From Smallanthus sonchifolius (lineage: Eukaryota; Streptophyta; Magnoliopsida; Asterales; Asteraceae): a DNA stretch of 64,000 bases. Each line of letters starts with the position of its first letter. The first letter of the stretch is position 1. Of this stretch, positions 23,489-35,230 are shown one piece after another. The position numbers and the translations under genes are program-made. Location: positions 49,507,486-49,571,485 of the forward strand of contig CM042040.1 in NCBI GenBank assembly GCA_023525975.1, given 5' to 3'. Below the pieces are notes generated by a model that was given only the letters and a program-made list of their open reading frames with translations, was not told where the DNA came from and ran no database searches.

Positions 23489-25874
23489 TGTCACACCCCG
23501 ACCGATGGCGGAATCATCGGGGCGGGACATGTAAGACTGTTCATAGCACATGGTTGACTAAATTGAAATATATTAAAGTCAAATTTGCATTACAAGAAAT
23601 CCAAGTACAAGATCAAATTCAAACAAGAAACATAACAACTCATAAAATTCTTGATTTATTTTGCTAAGTCCAAATCCTATGTTGAACACGTCTTGAATTA
23701 ATCTCACATATTGGGGCCTGAAACATGAATAAAATAGAGTCAACTAAAAAGTTGGTGAGTATAACACAGTTGTATATAGATAGCATATAGATGAAAACAA
23801 ATCCTTTACATGACATGATAAATAAGGCGTTTATGGGGAGCAACTATTGTGTAACCAAATGTACAATTAAACCTTGTAACTAGCATGCAAAACAAATGTG
23901 TGGTCGGTTTCAATCACCGCGTACCATGGGTGGGTTTGTCAGACTCAATAGATCCATCATTGAAAACCGTCGGCTTGTATAGTTAATGATGGCACATAAG
24001 AGCATACAAAGGTTAACACACCTAGCACTCGGGCACAAAGCTCAAATTTTTGCACACATGTATGTATATAGGATTTTTGCACTTGTGTTGTTTGTGTAAA
24101 TGTGTAATGTGTAATGAGTATAGAGTTCATGTTCCACCCCAAAAGTGTAAAAGAGAAAAAAGGGGTTGTGAATACTCACTTGGTATGGAAGTGAAGCTAA
24201 CAAGGAATATAGATAGCAATTAAGATCCTTGAAATGCACACTTTAACCTAAAGAGTAATATGTATTGAATCACATAGATACATAAAGTTAAGTCTAAAAT
24301 GAAAGTTGGATTTGTATATAAAACCATGGGTTTGTATTTAAAAAGTGTTGGATAAGAAAGACGTATAAAGTTTGAGGTAAAATATGTTTGAAACAATTTA
24401 ATTAGGTTTGAATTAAATAAGTAAGTGTATAACTATAGTTTATGAAATAATGTAAATATTAATTGTAATTAAGTATAAATAAATAAATGATTTTTGATTT
24501 AAAATGTAAATTAAATAACTAATCATTATTTATAAATTTTGTAACTTAAAATATCATTTAAGTAAAGAAAATAAATATTAATTTTTTTTTTTATAAACTT
24601 TTCAATAAATTATTTTTGTGCCAAGATTAAACTTTTAATCTATTTTTAAATACAGAAAACATATTTTTATAAAATCTGTAATGTTTACTGATTAAAATAA
24701 ATAAAATTGAAATTCTGTTAAAATTTCTGAGTCTAGCACGACCGTGCCTCGGAAGGGCACGATCGTGCTCAAGCCACGGGCGCGACCACGCTAGTCGGGG
24801 CGCGACCGGGTTGATCAACAGGAGCACAATCTAGACAAGTTTGACAGGCACGACCGCGCCTTGGCCCGGCACGGTCGTGTCTATGATCTTTGGACACAAC
24901 AGAGACTAGCCCAGAGGGCATGACAAGGTCTGGACAGGAGGACACGACCGCGCTAGATGATTAGCGCGACCGTGTCTATTCCAATTCAGACACGAATCGA
25001 GAATTTCTTGTATTTTAATTGGTGAAATTGTTAGGGCTTTTCATTTATGGGTTATTACGAGTGTTCTGAGATATTTTAATTGTATTAATAACATGATTAG
25101 GAGTGATTCCGATTAAACCATTTTTCTTATAAAAAGGATTCTGGTTCTAAATGATTCCTGTAATGAAAGCCCGAATTGACGGAGGGCTTTTGATACATGG
25201 ACCGAAACGAAAGAGAGTGATGATTTAATTACCTCAAAAAGAAGGGAATTGATAGCGATCAGAAGAAGGGAGTTCCGGCGACGGCAAGATTGGCTTCCGG
25301 CGGCTTCTGCTGCGATTCCGGCTGATCCAACCCTTTAGAAACCTTAGAAATGTTCGGAGGATCGAGTTCCTTGAATAATTGGTAGAATTTTGATCGAAAA
25401 CAGAGATTCGAGGCTTGGGAGATAATTTGGACGTTTTTCTTGAGAGAATATGCAATCGAATGGTAATGATCGTAAATGGCAAAATTATTTTCTTTGTCAA
25501 TGAAAATGAAACGTATCGGTTTTGAATTTCGAACAATCGGGCGTTTTGAAACTGCATTTACGTTTTGACTGTTACGCAGGCGCGACCGTGCCAAGATAGG
25601 CGCGACCGTGCTAGGATGAAGCACGACCGTGTTAACTAGGGTTTTCTTGATATTTTTCAACTTTAGTCTTTGACTTCTCAGGTTTGATAAGTTTGTACCA
25701 AATAGTTTCTTGTATAGCGTTTAAATGTAAATAATCGAGTAAAACTTGCGAATTTGTATAGAATCATTGCATTAAATTTACGGCGAGAAAATAATGAGAC
25801 ATTGCACGAGTATAGAACTTGAAATTGCATTATATTGAATTGAAATAGGAATACTAAAACTCCGAGATGTTACA
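23489..25874 (-). repeat. Gypsy B 3' LTR (2,386 bp)
   Basis: On the element strand it runs TGTAACATCTC to GGTGTGACA. It carries clusters of the motif GCACGACCGTGC and variants (about 24735-24980 and 25580-25635). On the element strand, a splice donor CCAA/GTGAGT (GT at 24179) and an acceptor TTTCAG ending at 23718 define a putative intron of about 460 nt. It is shorter than the 5' LTR mainly because of fewer motif copies. Minus-strand open frames at 25234-25660 show no similarity I recognise and are taken as chance. Confidence 0.95.
24735..25635. repeat. GCACGACCGTGC motif clusters, B 3' LTR
   Basis: Repeated 12-mers of the form GCACGACCGTGC, GCGCGACCGCGC and relatives, in two clusters separated by about 600 bp. 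Each is a short inverted repeat (GCACG/CGTGC with a 2-nt centre). Confidence 0.85.
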
Positions 25875-25908
25875 GTCTCCCCATGTTGAGAGAATTTCGT
25901 CCCGAAAT
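25875..25908 (-). other. Gypsy B polypurine tract region
   Basis: On the element strand, CTCAACATGGGGAGAC lies directly before the 3' LTR start; downstream of the pol stop. Confidence 0.7.
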
Positions 25909-28900
25909 TTAGCTAGAGGGAACAACATTATTAGTAAAAAGATGGGGGTACTTGAGCTTCATTTGGTCTTCTCGTTCCCAAGTGAACTCAGGACCACGCT
26001 TAGATTCCCAACGAACTTTGACTATAGGAATACGACTTCGCTTGAGTTGCTTGACTTCACGATCCATAATTTCCACCGGCTTCTCAACGAAGTGCATCGT
26101 TTCATCAATGCGCACGTCGTCAAGCGGTATATGGAGATTTTCATCAGCGAGACACTTCTTTAGATTAGATATATGAAATGTAGGATGCACATTGCCAAGA
26201 GATGGAGGTAACTCGAGCTTGTAAGCCACTTTCCCAATCCTTTCAAGGATCTTGAATGGACCAACATAACGAGGTGCTAACTTGCCTTTCTTTCTAAAAC
26301 GGATCACACCCTTCCATGGAGACACCTTTAGAAGAACAAGGTCACCGACTTGGAATTCCAAGGGTTTTCGTCGCTTGTCGGCATAACTCTTTTGCCGACT
26401 CCTTGCTGCTCGAATATTGTCACGGATTTGAATAATCTTGTCGGAAGTTTCTTGAATTAACTCAGGACCGGTGATTTGTGCTTCACCAATCTCGTTCCAA
26501 CAGATCGGAGAACGACACTTGCGACCATAGAGAGCTTCGAATGGAGCCATGTTGATACTTGTGTGGTAGCTATTGTTGTAGGAAAACTCAATGAGGGATA
26601 AGTGTGAATCCCAATTGCCACCAAAATCGATTACACAAGCTCTAAGCATGTCTTCAAGAGTTTGGATTGTTCGCTCGGTTTGTCCATCAGTTTGGGGATG
26701 GTAAGCCGTGCTCAAATCCAAACGAGTACCAAGAGCAGATTGGAGAGATTGCCAAAATCGAGAAGTGAACCGAGCGTCTCTATCGGATATTATGTTCAAG
26801 GGAACACCATGACGGCTCACAATTTCATCAATGTAAATTCGGGCTAATTTCTCCACCTTAAAGTCTTCACGAATAGGCAAGAAGTGGGCAGATTTGGTGA
26901 GTCGATCAATGATCACCCAAATACTATCATAACCACTCGAGGTGCGAGGGAGCTTGGTAATGAAATCCATAGCTAAATTCTCCCATTTCCACACGGGAAT
27001 TTCCGGTTGTTCGAGTAAACCAGAAGGACGTTTATGTTCGGCTTTGACTTTGGAGCAAGTTAAGCATTTGGCAACATAAAGAGCAATGTCCCTCTTCATA
27101 CCGGGCCACCAATAAAGTTGGCGAAGATCTTGGTACATTTTATCCGCACCAGGATGAATAGAATAACGAGTCTTATGAGCCTCGTTCATGAGAATTGCAC
27201 GGAGATCATCGCGATCGGGAATCCAAATACGGTTCAAGTAATATAGTAAGCCATTGGGTTTTGATTCAAGAAGAAGTTCAACACCACACGACATTTCTTC
27301 ATACATATTACCCTCGGTTACCGAGACGTGTTGAGCTTCCAAGATACGGGTTTGAATATCGGATTGAATACGGGCACAATGAAGCATAACATGGTCCATT
27401 CGACTCAAAGCATCGGCTACAACATTCGCTTTGCCGGGATGGTAACGAATCTCGCAGTCGTAGTCGTTAAGGAGTTCGACCCAACGTCGTTGCCTCATAT
27501 TGAGTTCTTTTTGGTTGAAGATATGTTGAAGACTTTTGTGTTCGGTGAATACCACACATTTCGTGCCATATAGGTAATGTCTCCAAATGTTTAACGCGAA
27601 TACGACCGCACCCAACTCGAGATCGTGCGTCGTATAATTCTTTTCATGAATTTTGAGTTGCCTTGATGCATAAGCGATTACTTTTCCTCGTTGCATGAGG
27701 ACACAACCAAGAACTTGGTTAGAAGCATCACAATAGACAACTAGGTCATCATTTCCATCGGGAAGAGTTAAAATGGGAGCATTGCACAACTTATGCTTAA
27801 GAGTTTGGAAAGCTTCTTCTTGTTTCGGTCCCCATTCATAAGCTTTACCCTTATGGGTCAAGGCGGTAAGAGGGACAGCAATCTTTGAGAAGTTTGAGAT
27901 GAAACGACGATAATAACCCGCAAGACCAAGAAATGAACGAACTTCGGTAGGAGTCTTCGGGGCATTCCAATTCTTAACCGTTTCGATCTTAGCAGGATCA
28001 ACATGAATACCCTTGTCGTTGATGATGTGACCAAGAAATTGAACTTCTTTTAACCAAAATTCACATTTGGAGAACTTGGCATATAGTTGTTCTTTCTTTA
28101 AAAGGTCCAAAACCAATCTAAGGTGTTCTTCATGGTCGGTTTTAGTCTTGGAATAGATTAAGATATCGTCAATGAAAACGATCACGACTCTATCAAGGTA
28201 CTGTTTGCACACACGATTCATGAGGTCCATGAAAACTGCAGGTGCATTGGTTAACCCGAAAGGCATAACCATGAACTCGTAATGACCATACCTTGTTCGA
28301 AAAGCAGTCTTAGGAATGTCATCTTCTTGAACACGGAGCTGATGATAACCAAGTCGAAGATCAATCTTCGAGAAGCAATTAGAACCTTGAAGTTGATCAA
28401 AGAGATCATCGATTCTAGGCAAAGGATAACGGTTCTTGATAGTAAGCTTATTGAGTTCGCGATAGTCAATGCACATGCGAAATGATCCATCCTTCTTCTT
28501 TACAAATAAGACGGGTGCACCCCATGGTGAATGACTCGGGCGAATGAACCCTTTATCGGAGAGTTCTTGAAGTTGACTTGCGAGCTCTTGCATTTCGGAA
28601 GGTGCAAGATGATAAGGAGCTCTAGCAACGGGGTTAGCTCCGGGCATGAGATCAATACGGAACTCGACTTGACGAACGGGAGGAAGACCGGATAAATCTT
28701 TAGAAAAAACTTTGGGGAAATCCCGAATGATCGGAATGTCTTGAATACTCTTCTCCTTGACATCCTTTTGAACAATATGAGCTAAAAAAGCAATGTACTT
28801 CTTTCGTAAGTACTTTTGAGCGGTAGTACAAGACATCAATTTAAGACCCTTGCAAGGCTTTTCACCAAAAACCCTTAATGTTTCTCCCGATGGTAGCGGA

Positions 28901-30446
28901 ATTCGGATACACTTTTCAAAGCAAATGACTTTGGCATGATGATTTGATAGCCAATCCATACCTATGATAATATCAAAGCTTCCTAGTGGCATTGGAACAA
29001 GGTTGATTGGGAATGCATGATCATTAAGTTCTAAAGAGCAATCATAGATAATAGACTCAATTGTAAGGGAGTCACCATTTGCTATTTCAACGGTGAAGGT
29101 TTTCTCTAATTGGGATCGTGTCTTTGCAAGTAAAGGCTCAAAATTAAGTGACACAAAACTTTTATCGGCACCGGTATCGAACAAAATGGAGGTATATTGA
29201 CTATTAACAAGGAACGTACCATTAACCACGTCATTGTTGGCTTGAGCTTCGTTGGCGTTTATGTTGAACGCACGACCACGAGCTCCACCTTGTCTAGCAT
29301 TTGCAAGTCTTGGACATTGATTACGAAAATGGTTCGGGTCACCACACTCATAACAATCACGCCCATTAGCAATGGCGGGAGCACCTTGGTTAGCCACTTG
29401 AGGTACAGTTTGGTTTGGAGGGTTGACTTGGCCCATAAGGGCTTTGGTCCTACAAACATTAACCGTATGACCATATCTCCCACAATAAGTACAAGGTGAC
29501 ATGGGATGTTTTGGGGATGATGGTAGTTGCAGGTGGCACAAAGTGGGTAAATTCCACCATATGGCTTTTGGACCGGTGCTTGAACCATAGGTGCAGCTTG
29601 GTTGACGGGAACAGCAGGAGTAACCACAGCAAAATTTCTAACCTTCCTCTTTTTGTTATTGCGAGGGGGTTCGGTTGTGGTTTCTTTGTTGTGGGTAGGA
29701 GGGGTTACGGTTTCAGCAGTTTTCTTAGAACCCTTTTTAGTAAGAGTTCCAGCTTTCACATGATTATCAGTTAGGGTAGCAGACAAGCGGATGGCATCTT
29801 CCAAGGTAGCAGGATTTCTACCTAAGACAGTATCTTGGATTTGTCTTGGTAGCCCACCAATATATTTCTCAATACAACGGGACAAAGGAGTGACCATGTG
29901 GGGCACTAGAAGACTCAACTCATGGAACCGAGTTGTATATGCTAAGCTTTCCCCACTATCTTGGGCAAGATCCCAAAATTCGGCCTCTAACTTCTTCACT
30001 TCATTTCGAGGACAGAATTCCTCGGTCATAAGCCTTTTGACCTCATCCCAAGGTAAGGCCATAGCTACATCAACACCCCTATTCCTTTTCTCCCCATTCC
30101 ACCAAGTAAGTGCCCGCTTTTGGAGGACACTTGTGGCATGACGAACGCGGAGGTTATCGGGACAGTCACTATTGAGAAAGGTATTCTCAATACTTTCAAA
30201 CCATTGAAGGAGTCCAGTAGCTCCTTCGGTTCCATAAAACTTTAGGGGATTGCACGAATTGAAGTGCTTGAAGGTGCATTGAGATGGATTATTTCCACCA
30301 TTACCACCATTATTACCACTATTGCTTCCATTTCCACCATTGCCATTAGTGGCACCATTGGCTTGGGTGAGTTGTGTCACCAATTGGGTAAGAATAGCAG
30401 CAATGTCGGAGTTGGCGTTGGCGGCGGGAGCACGACGAGGAGGCAT
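25909..30446 (-). pseudogene. Gypsy B gag-pol polyprotein, one frameshift
   Basis: Starts MPPRRAPA at 30446. Gag has the same core as element A. Comparison with A shows a one-base loss near 29495, just before the first knuckle, that splits an otherwise continuous frame; past it the frame is open to 25909. Order: CTYCGRYGHTVNVC and CYECGDPNHFRNQC knuckles, protease FDTGADKSF, RT FIDDILIYSK, RNase H YCDAS and DALSR, integrase HHCC (H..H in EAHKTRYSIH, CLTC), DFI, SDRD, QTER, then a chromodomain-like end (VEKPVEIMD to FTWERED). RNase H has Glu in FTEHKSL (27541-27543) where catalytic Asp is normal. The frameshift could be a fixed lesion or an assembly error; other copies would tell. Confidence 0.93.
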
Positions 30447-31102
30447 TCTACAGATTTTCACAAAACAAGAAAAAGATTGTAAGAACTTATGAGAATTGCT
30501 AGGATTTTAATAGAATGAGATAATCAAATAAAAAGATAGATATTCATAGTTTGGATTGTACTCAAAAAGTGATAAAATCACTTGAATACTATGGCACATT
30601 AAGGTTAATTTAAACTCATATAATTTTCAAGGAGACATGCTTTAGCCTATAGGTAAACACTCATCTCGGGAATTCCCAGGAAAGCATACGGGTCCCTCGG
30701 TTGATTGGGATTTATGCGAAATGCTTTCCTAGACAGAAAACCCAAAATACAGGTGTCACCCTTCCAGATTGCACGTGTCCTCAAATAATTAAACAAGTTT
30801 AAAAACCTTAACGAAGAAAATAAAAATTTAAAGATCTTTGCTTCAAGAATTTTCCACATGCTTAGAAAGAATAAAGATAGAAATATTTTTAGAAGATAGG
30901 AAGAGATATTATTTAAGAAGATCCTAATAAGTCATGCATTTCTAACAAGTAAGGTATCAAATATAATAATAATTTATCATGGTAAGCATGTAGCACATAG
31001 CATGTAACACATAGCACAAAATCATGAAATATAGCATAAATGGGTGTCCTAAAGTTATAGTCTAGGTCAAGGTGTCTAATAGCCTAATTCCCTATAACCA
31101 AG
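30447..31102 (-). other. Gypsy B leader
   Basis: Non-coding leader between primer-binding site and gag. The segment at about 30630-30785 is conserved with the element A leader. Confidence 0.75.
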
Positions 31103-31114
31103 GCTCTGATACCA
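31103..31114 (-). other. Gypsy B primer-binding site (tRNA-iMet)
   Basis: GCTCTGATACCA on the plus strand, reverse complement of TGGTATCAGAGC, lies 3 nt from the 5' LTR end at 31118. Confidence 0.95.
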
Positions 31115-31117
31115 ATC

Positions 31118-33575
31118 TGTCACACCCCGACCGATGGCGGAATCATCGGGGCGGGACATGTAAGACTGTTCATAGCACATGGTTGACTAAATTGAAATAT
31201 ATTAAAATCAATTTTGCATTACAAGAAATCCAAGTACAAGATCAAATTCAAACAAGAAACATAACAACTCATAAAATTCTTGATTTATTTTGCTAAGTCC
31301 AAATCCTATGTTGAACACGTCTTGAATTAATCTCACATATTGGGGCCTGAAACATGAATAAAATAAAGTCAACTAAAAAGTTGGTGAGTATAACACAGTT
31401 GTATATAGATAGCATATAGATGAAAACAAATCCTTTACATGACATGATAAATAAGGCGTTTATGGGGAGCAACTATTGTGTAACCAAATGTACAATCAAA
31501 CCTTGTAACTAGCATGCAAAACAAATGTGTGGTCGGTTTCAATCACCGCGTACCATGGGTGGGTTTGTCAGACTCAATAGATCCATCATTGAAAACCGTC
31601 GGCTTGTATAGTTAATGATTGCACATAAGAGCATACAAAGGTTAACACACCTAGCACTCGGGCACAAAGCTCAAATTTTTGCACACATGTATGTATATAG
31701 GATTTTTGCACTTGTGTTGTTTGTGTAAATGTAAATGTGTAATGTGTAATGAGTATAGAGTTCATGTTCCACCCCAAAAGTGTAAAAGAGAAAAAAGGGG
31801 TTGTGAATACTCACTTGGTATGGAAGTGAAGCTAACAAGGAATATAGATAGCAATTAAGATCCTTGAAATACACACTTTAACCTAAAGAGTAATATGTAT
31901 TGAATCACATAGATGCATAAAGTTTAAGTCTAAAATGAAAGTTGGATTTGTATATAAAACCATGGGTTTGTATTTAAAAAGTGTTGGATAAGAAAGACGT
32001 ATAAAGTTTGAGGTAAAATATGTTTGAAACAATTTAATTAGGTTTGAATTAAATAAGTAATTGTATAACAATAGTTTATGAAATAATGTAAATATTAATT
32101 GTACTTAAGTATAAATAAATAAATGATTTTTGATTTAAAATGTAAATTAAATAACTAATCATTATTTATAAATTTTGTAACTTAAAATATCATTTAAGTA
32201 AAGATAATAAATATTAAAAAAAAAAATTTATAAACTTTTCAATAAATTATTTTTGTGCCAAGATTAAACTTTTAATCTATTTTTAAATACAGAAAACATA
32301 TTTTTATAAAATCTGTAATGTTTACTGATTAAAATAAATAAAATTGAAATTCTGTTAAAATTTCTGAGTCTAGCACGACCGTGCCTCGGAAGGGCACAAT
32401 CGTGCTCAAGCCACGGGCGCGACCGCGCTAGTCGGGGCGCGACCGGGTTGATCAACAGGAGCACAATCTAGACAAGTTTGACAGGCACGACCGCGCCTTG
32501 GCCCGGCACGGTCGTGTCTATGATCTTTGGACACAACAGGGACTAGCCCAGAGGGCATGACAAGGTCTGGACAGGAGGACACGACCGCGCTGATAAACGG
32601 CACGACCGCGCTAAAAGAGGCACGGCCGCGCTAGATGATTAGCGCGACCATGTCTATTCCAATTCAGACACGAATCGAGAATTTCTTGTATTTTAATTGG
32701 TGAAATTGTTAGGGCTTTTCATTTATGGGTTATTACGAGTATTCTGAGATATTTTAATTGTATTAATAACATGATTAGGAGTGATTCCGATTAAACCATT
32801 TTTCTTATAAAAAGGATTCTGGTTCTGAATGATTCCTGTAATGAAAGCCCGAATTGACGGAGGGCTTTTGATACATGGACCGAAACAAAAGAGAGGGATG
32901 ATTTAATTACCTCAAAAAGAAGGGAATTGATAGCGATCAGAAGAAGGGAGTTCCGGCGACGGCAAGATTGGCTTCCGGCGGCTTCTGCTGCGATTCCGGC
33001 TGATCCAACCCTTTAGAAACCTTAGAAATGATCGGAGGATCGAGTTCCTTGAATAATTGGTAGAATTTTGATCGAAAACAGAGATTCGAGGCTTGGGAGA
33101 TAATTTGGATGTTTTTCTTGAGAGAATATGCAATCGAATGGTAATGATCGTAAATGGCAAAATTATTTTCTTTGTCAATGAAAATGAAACGTATCGGTTT
33201 TGAATTTCGAACAATCGGGCGTTTTGAAACTGCATTTACGTTTCGACTGTTACGCAGGCGCGACCGTGCCAAGATATGCGCGACCGTGCCAAAGCACTTG
33301 GCGCGACCGTGCTAGGATGAAGCACGACCGTGTTAACTAGGGTTTTCTTGATATTTTTCAACTTTAGTCTTTGACTTTTCAGGTTTGATAAGTTTGTACC
33401 AAATAGTTTCTTGTATAGCGTTTAAATGTAAATAATCGAGTAAAACTTGCGAATTTGTATAGAATCATTGCATTAAATTTACGGCGAGAAAATAATGAGA
33501 CATTGCACGAGTATAGAACTTGAAATTGCATTATATTGAATTGAAATAGGAATACTAAAAATCCGAGATGTTACA
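31118..33575 (-). repeat. Gypsy B 5' LTR (2,458 bp)
   Basis: Partner of 23489-25874, very similar over its length. Splice donor CCAA/GTGAGT (GT at 31814) and TTTCAG acceptor ending at 31347 are retained. The GCACGACC motif clusters (about 32372-32650 and 33255-33325) contain extra copies relative to the 3' LTR, for example GGCACGACCGCGC near 32599. The LTRs were identical at insertion, so the copy-number difference arose later. Confidence 0.95.
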
Positions 33576-35212
33576 GTCAAAGGTAAAAGACTCTGTTTGT
33601 CATATTTACTGTTCTAACTGCGTTACTGTAAAAGATAAATTGCAAAAGGTTATGGATGATAACACAAACTTGACTTGTGATATGAAATCGATGCATCCAG
33701 TTAATCAGAAACTGAAAGATAATGATAAATTGGGCATCGATAGAATTGAGTCTTTGAAAAGAGACTTAAATTATCTGGGGTTGAAATATAAAGAACAAGC
33801 TTATCATCTGGATATAGCTTATGCTGAGATAGAAAAACGAAATGAAGTTGTTGCTCAAAAGAATAAAGAAATTTCTGACAAAGAGTCTAAGATGATCAAA
33901 CTTCATAGAAAGTTGGATAATTTTGAAAATTATTCTATAGTATTGGATTATTTTAATGCTAATGATGATCCTACTAAGAGAGTTGCTGGGATTGGATTTG
34001 TTCCTCCTCCATTTAATGAAAATTATGTGGTTGAACCTGAAATCATACATGAAGAGTAAATTGATCTAAAACAGTATTAAAAGTGAATCCGGTAACTGGT
34101 GAGGATATAGTTTATGAGTCTGATTCTGAGGATGAGGTATTTTATGAGAAAAAGGTTGAAGGTATTCCAAAAGAGGTGAAACTTGATGAACCAACAGTTG
34201 TAAAAACTGTTACTCGTGATAGATGCATTCTGACTGAACCTGACGAGGTGAAAGTTATTACACCTAAGCTTTCCCCAATTTTACAGTCAAGTGGATTTGT
34301 TGCTGTCAGTCATCAAAAGATGTTTTCATCAAAGGTACCTACACAGGTTTATGTTCCAAAGAAGCAAGTAAAATATTCTGTACAATCTTCTAAAGCTTAC
34401 TCATCTGATGGTTCCTCAAACTCAAGAAAACCCCTTTATTTTAGAACTCATCAAGAGAGAAGAGTTTGTTTTCACTGCAATGAAGCTGGTCATATTCTGA
34501 TAAATTGTCCTTATAAGAACCAAGGCAAATTGAAGACTGCTCCTTCACAATCAAAAGTAAAAACCTGAACCTCACTGAGCGAACTTAACCCCAAGCGAAA
34601 TTGATATCAAGCGAACTTAATAAGTTCGCTTAAATAAAAAATCCAGAAAATCTAGTAAGTTCGCCTAGAAAATAAGTTCGCCTGAATTGGGAGAAGCGAA
34701 TTGAATTCTAAATCACTTGTTAAATCTTCTGAAAAATATAAGGGAAAGTATGCCTTGTCGATCTTTTGTTAAATCTTCTGAAAAGAATAGATGAGGGAAA
34801 GTCGACATCTAATGTGGAGAAAAATATGCCTTGTCGATCTTTTGTTAAATCTTCTGGATTTAAACAGTAGGATAAATTGAATTCTAAATCATTTGTTTGT
34901 CAAGAGAAATTTGAGATTCCACATGTTGGAATTTCAAAAGATTCTTCACCAGAAGTTAAACTGTCTAGACCACAAAGGAGAAGACGAAACAGAAAATTTA
35001 AGAAACTTTTGAAAACTTCTGAATCTGATAATAATATATCAAACAATGTTTTTCCAATTAAGCATAATATGTCTTTTTTGAAAAAGTCTAAGTGTGAAAC
35101 TTCTGTTCCAAAGGTTAATGATAACATTAATTGTGAATTGCTTGAAGTTGTTTATTTTGATCAATCTGGACGACCCAAGACCACAATGGCTTGGGTTCCA
35201 GTTTCTAACTGA
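33576..35212 (+). pseudogene. Cop2 gag, C-terminal part
   Basis: Gag resumes in frame after gypsy B. A coiled-coil, Lys/Glu-rich stretch (33581-34056) ends at TAA 34057-34059. A shifted frame continues (about 34083-34568) with a second CCHC knuckle (CFHCNEAGHILINC), then a spacer with GCGAACTT repeats and A/T-rich near-duplicated sequence. A last part (34877-35212) has a very basic RPQRRRRNRKFKK segment and ends with VPVSN and TGA. Its frame is the same as pol. The intervening spacer and shifts look like decay, though the hairpin repeats in it recur elsewhere in Cop2. Confidence 0.8.
34575..34695. repeat. GCGAACTT hairpin repeats before Cop2 pol
   Basis: Several GCGAACTT half-sites and one inverted pair, GCGAACTTAATAAGTTCGC (34611-34629). 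A near-duplicate of the sequence around TATGCCTTGTCGATCTTTTG follows at about 34748 and 34828. Confidence 0.85.
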
Positions 35213-35230
35213 TTTTCTTTGTTTATGTAG

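Larger units (their letters stand above)
23489..33575 (-). mobile_element. Ty3/gypsy chromovirus B, nearly intact, TSD GTCAA
   Basis: It is flanked by GTCAA at 23484-23488 and 33576-33580, lies reverse to Cop2 and is inserted in its gag. The 3' LTR is 23489-25874 and the 5' LTR 31118-33575. The gag-pol (30446 down to 25909) has one visible frameshift and no stop. It has the gag, knuckle and chromodomain features of element A, and is the full-length counterpart of that deleted relative. Confidence 0.96.

Noticed and set aside
25234..25660. Minus-strand open frames in the gypsy B LTR (and copies at 32912-33272)
   Set aside because: Basic, low-similarity peptides inside an LTR; present twice only because the LTR is.
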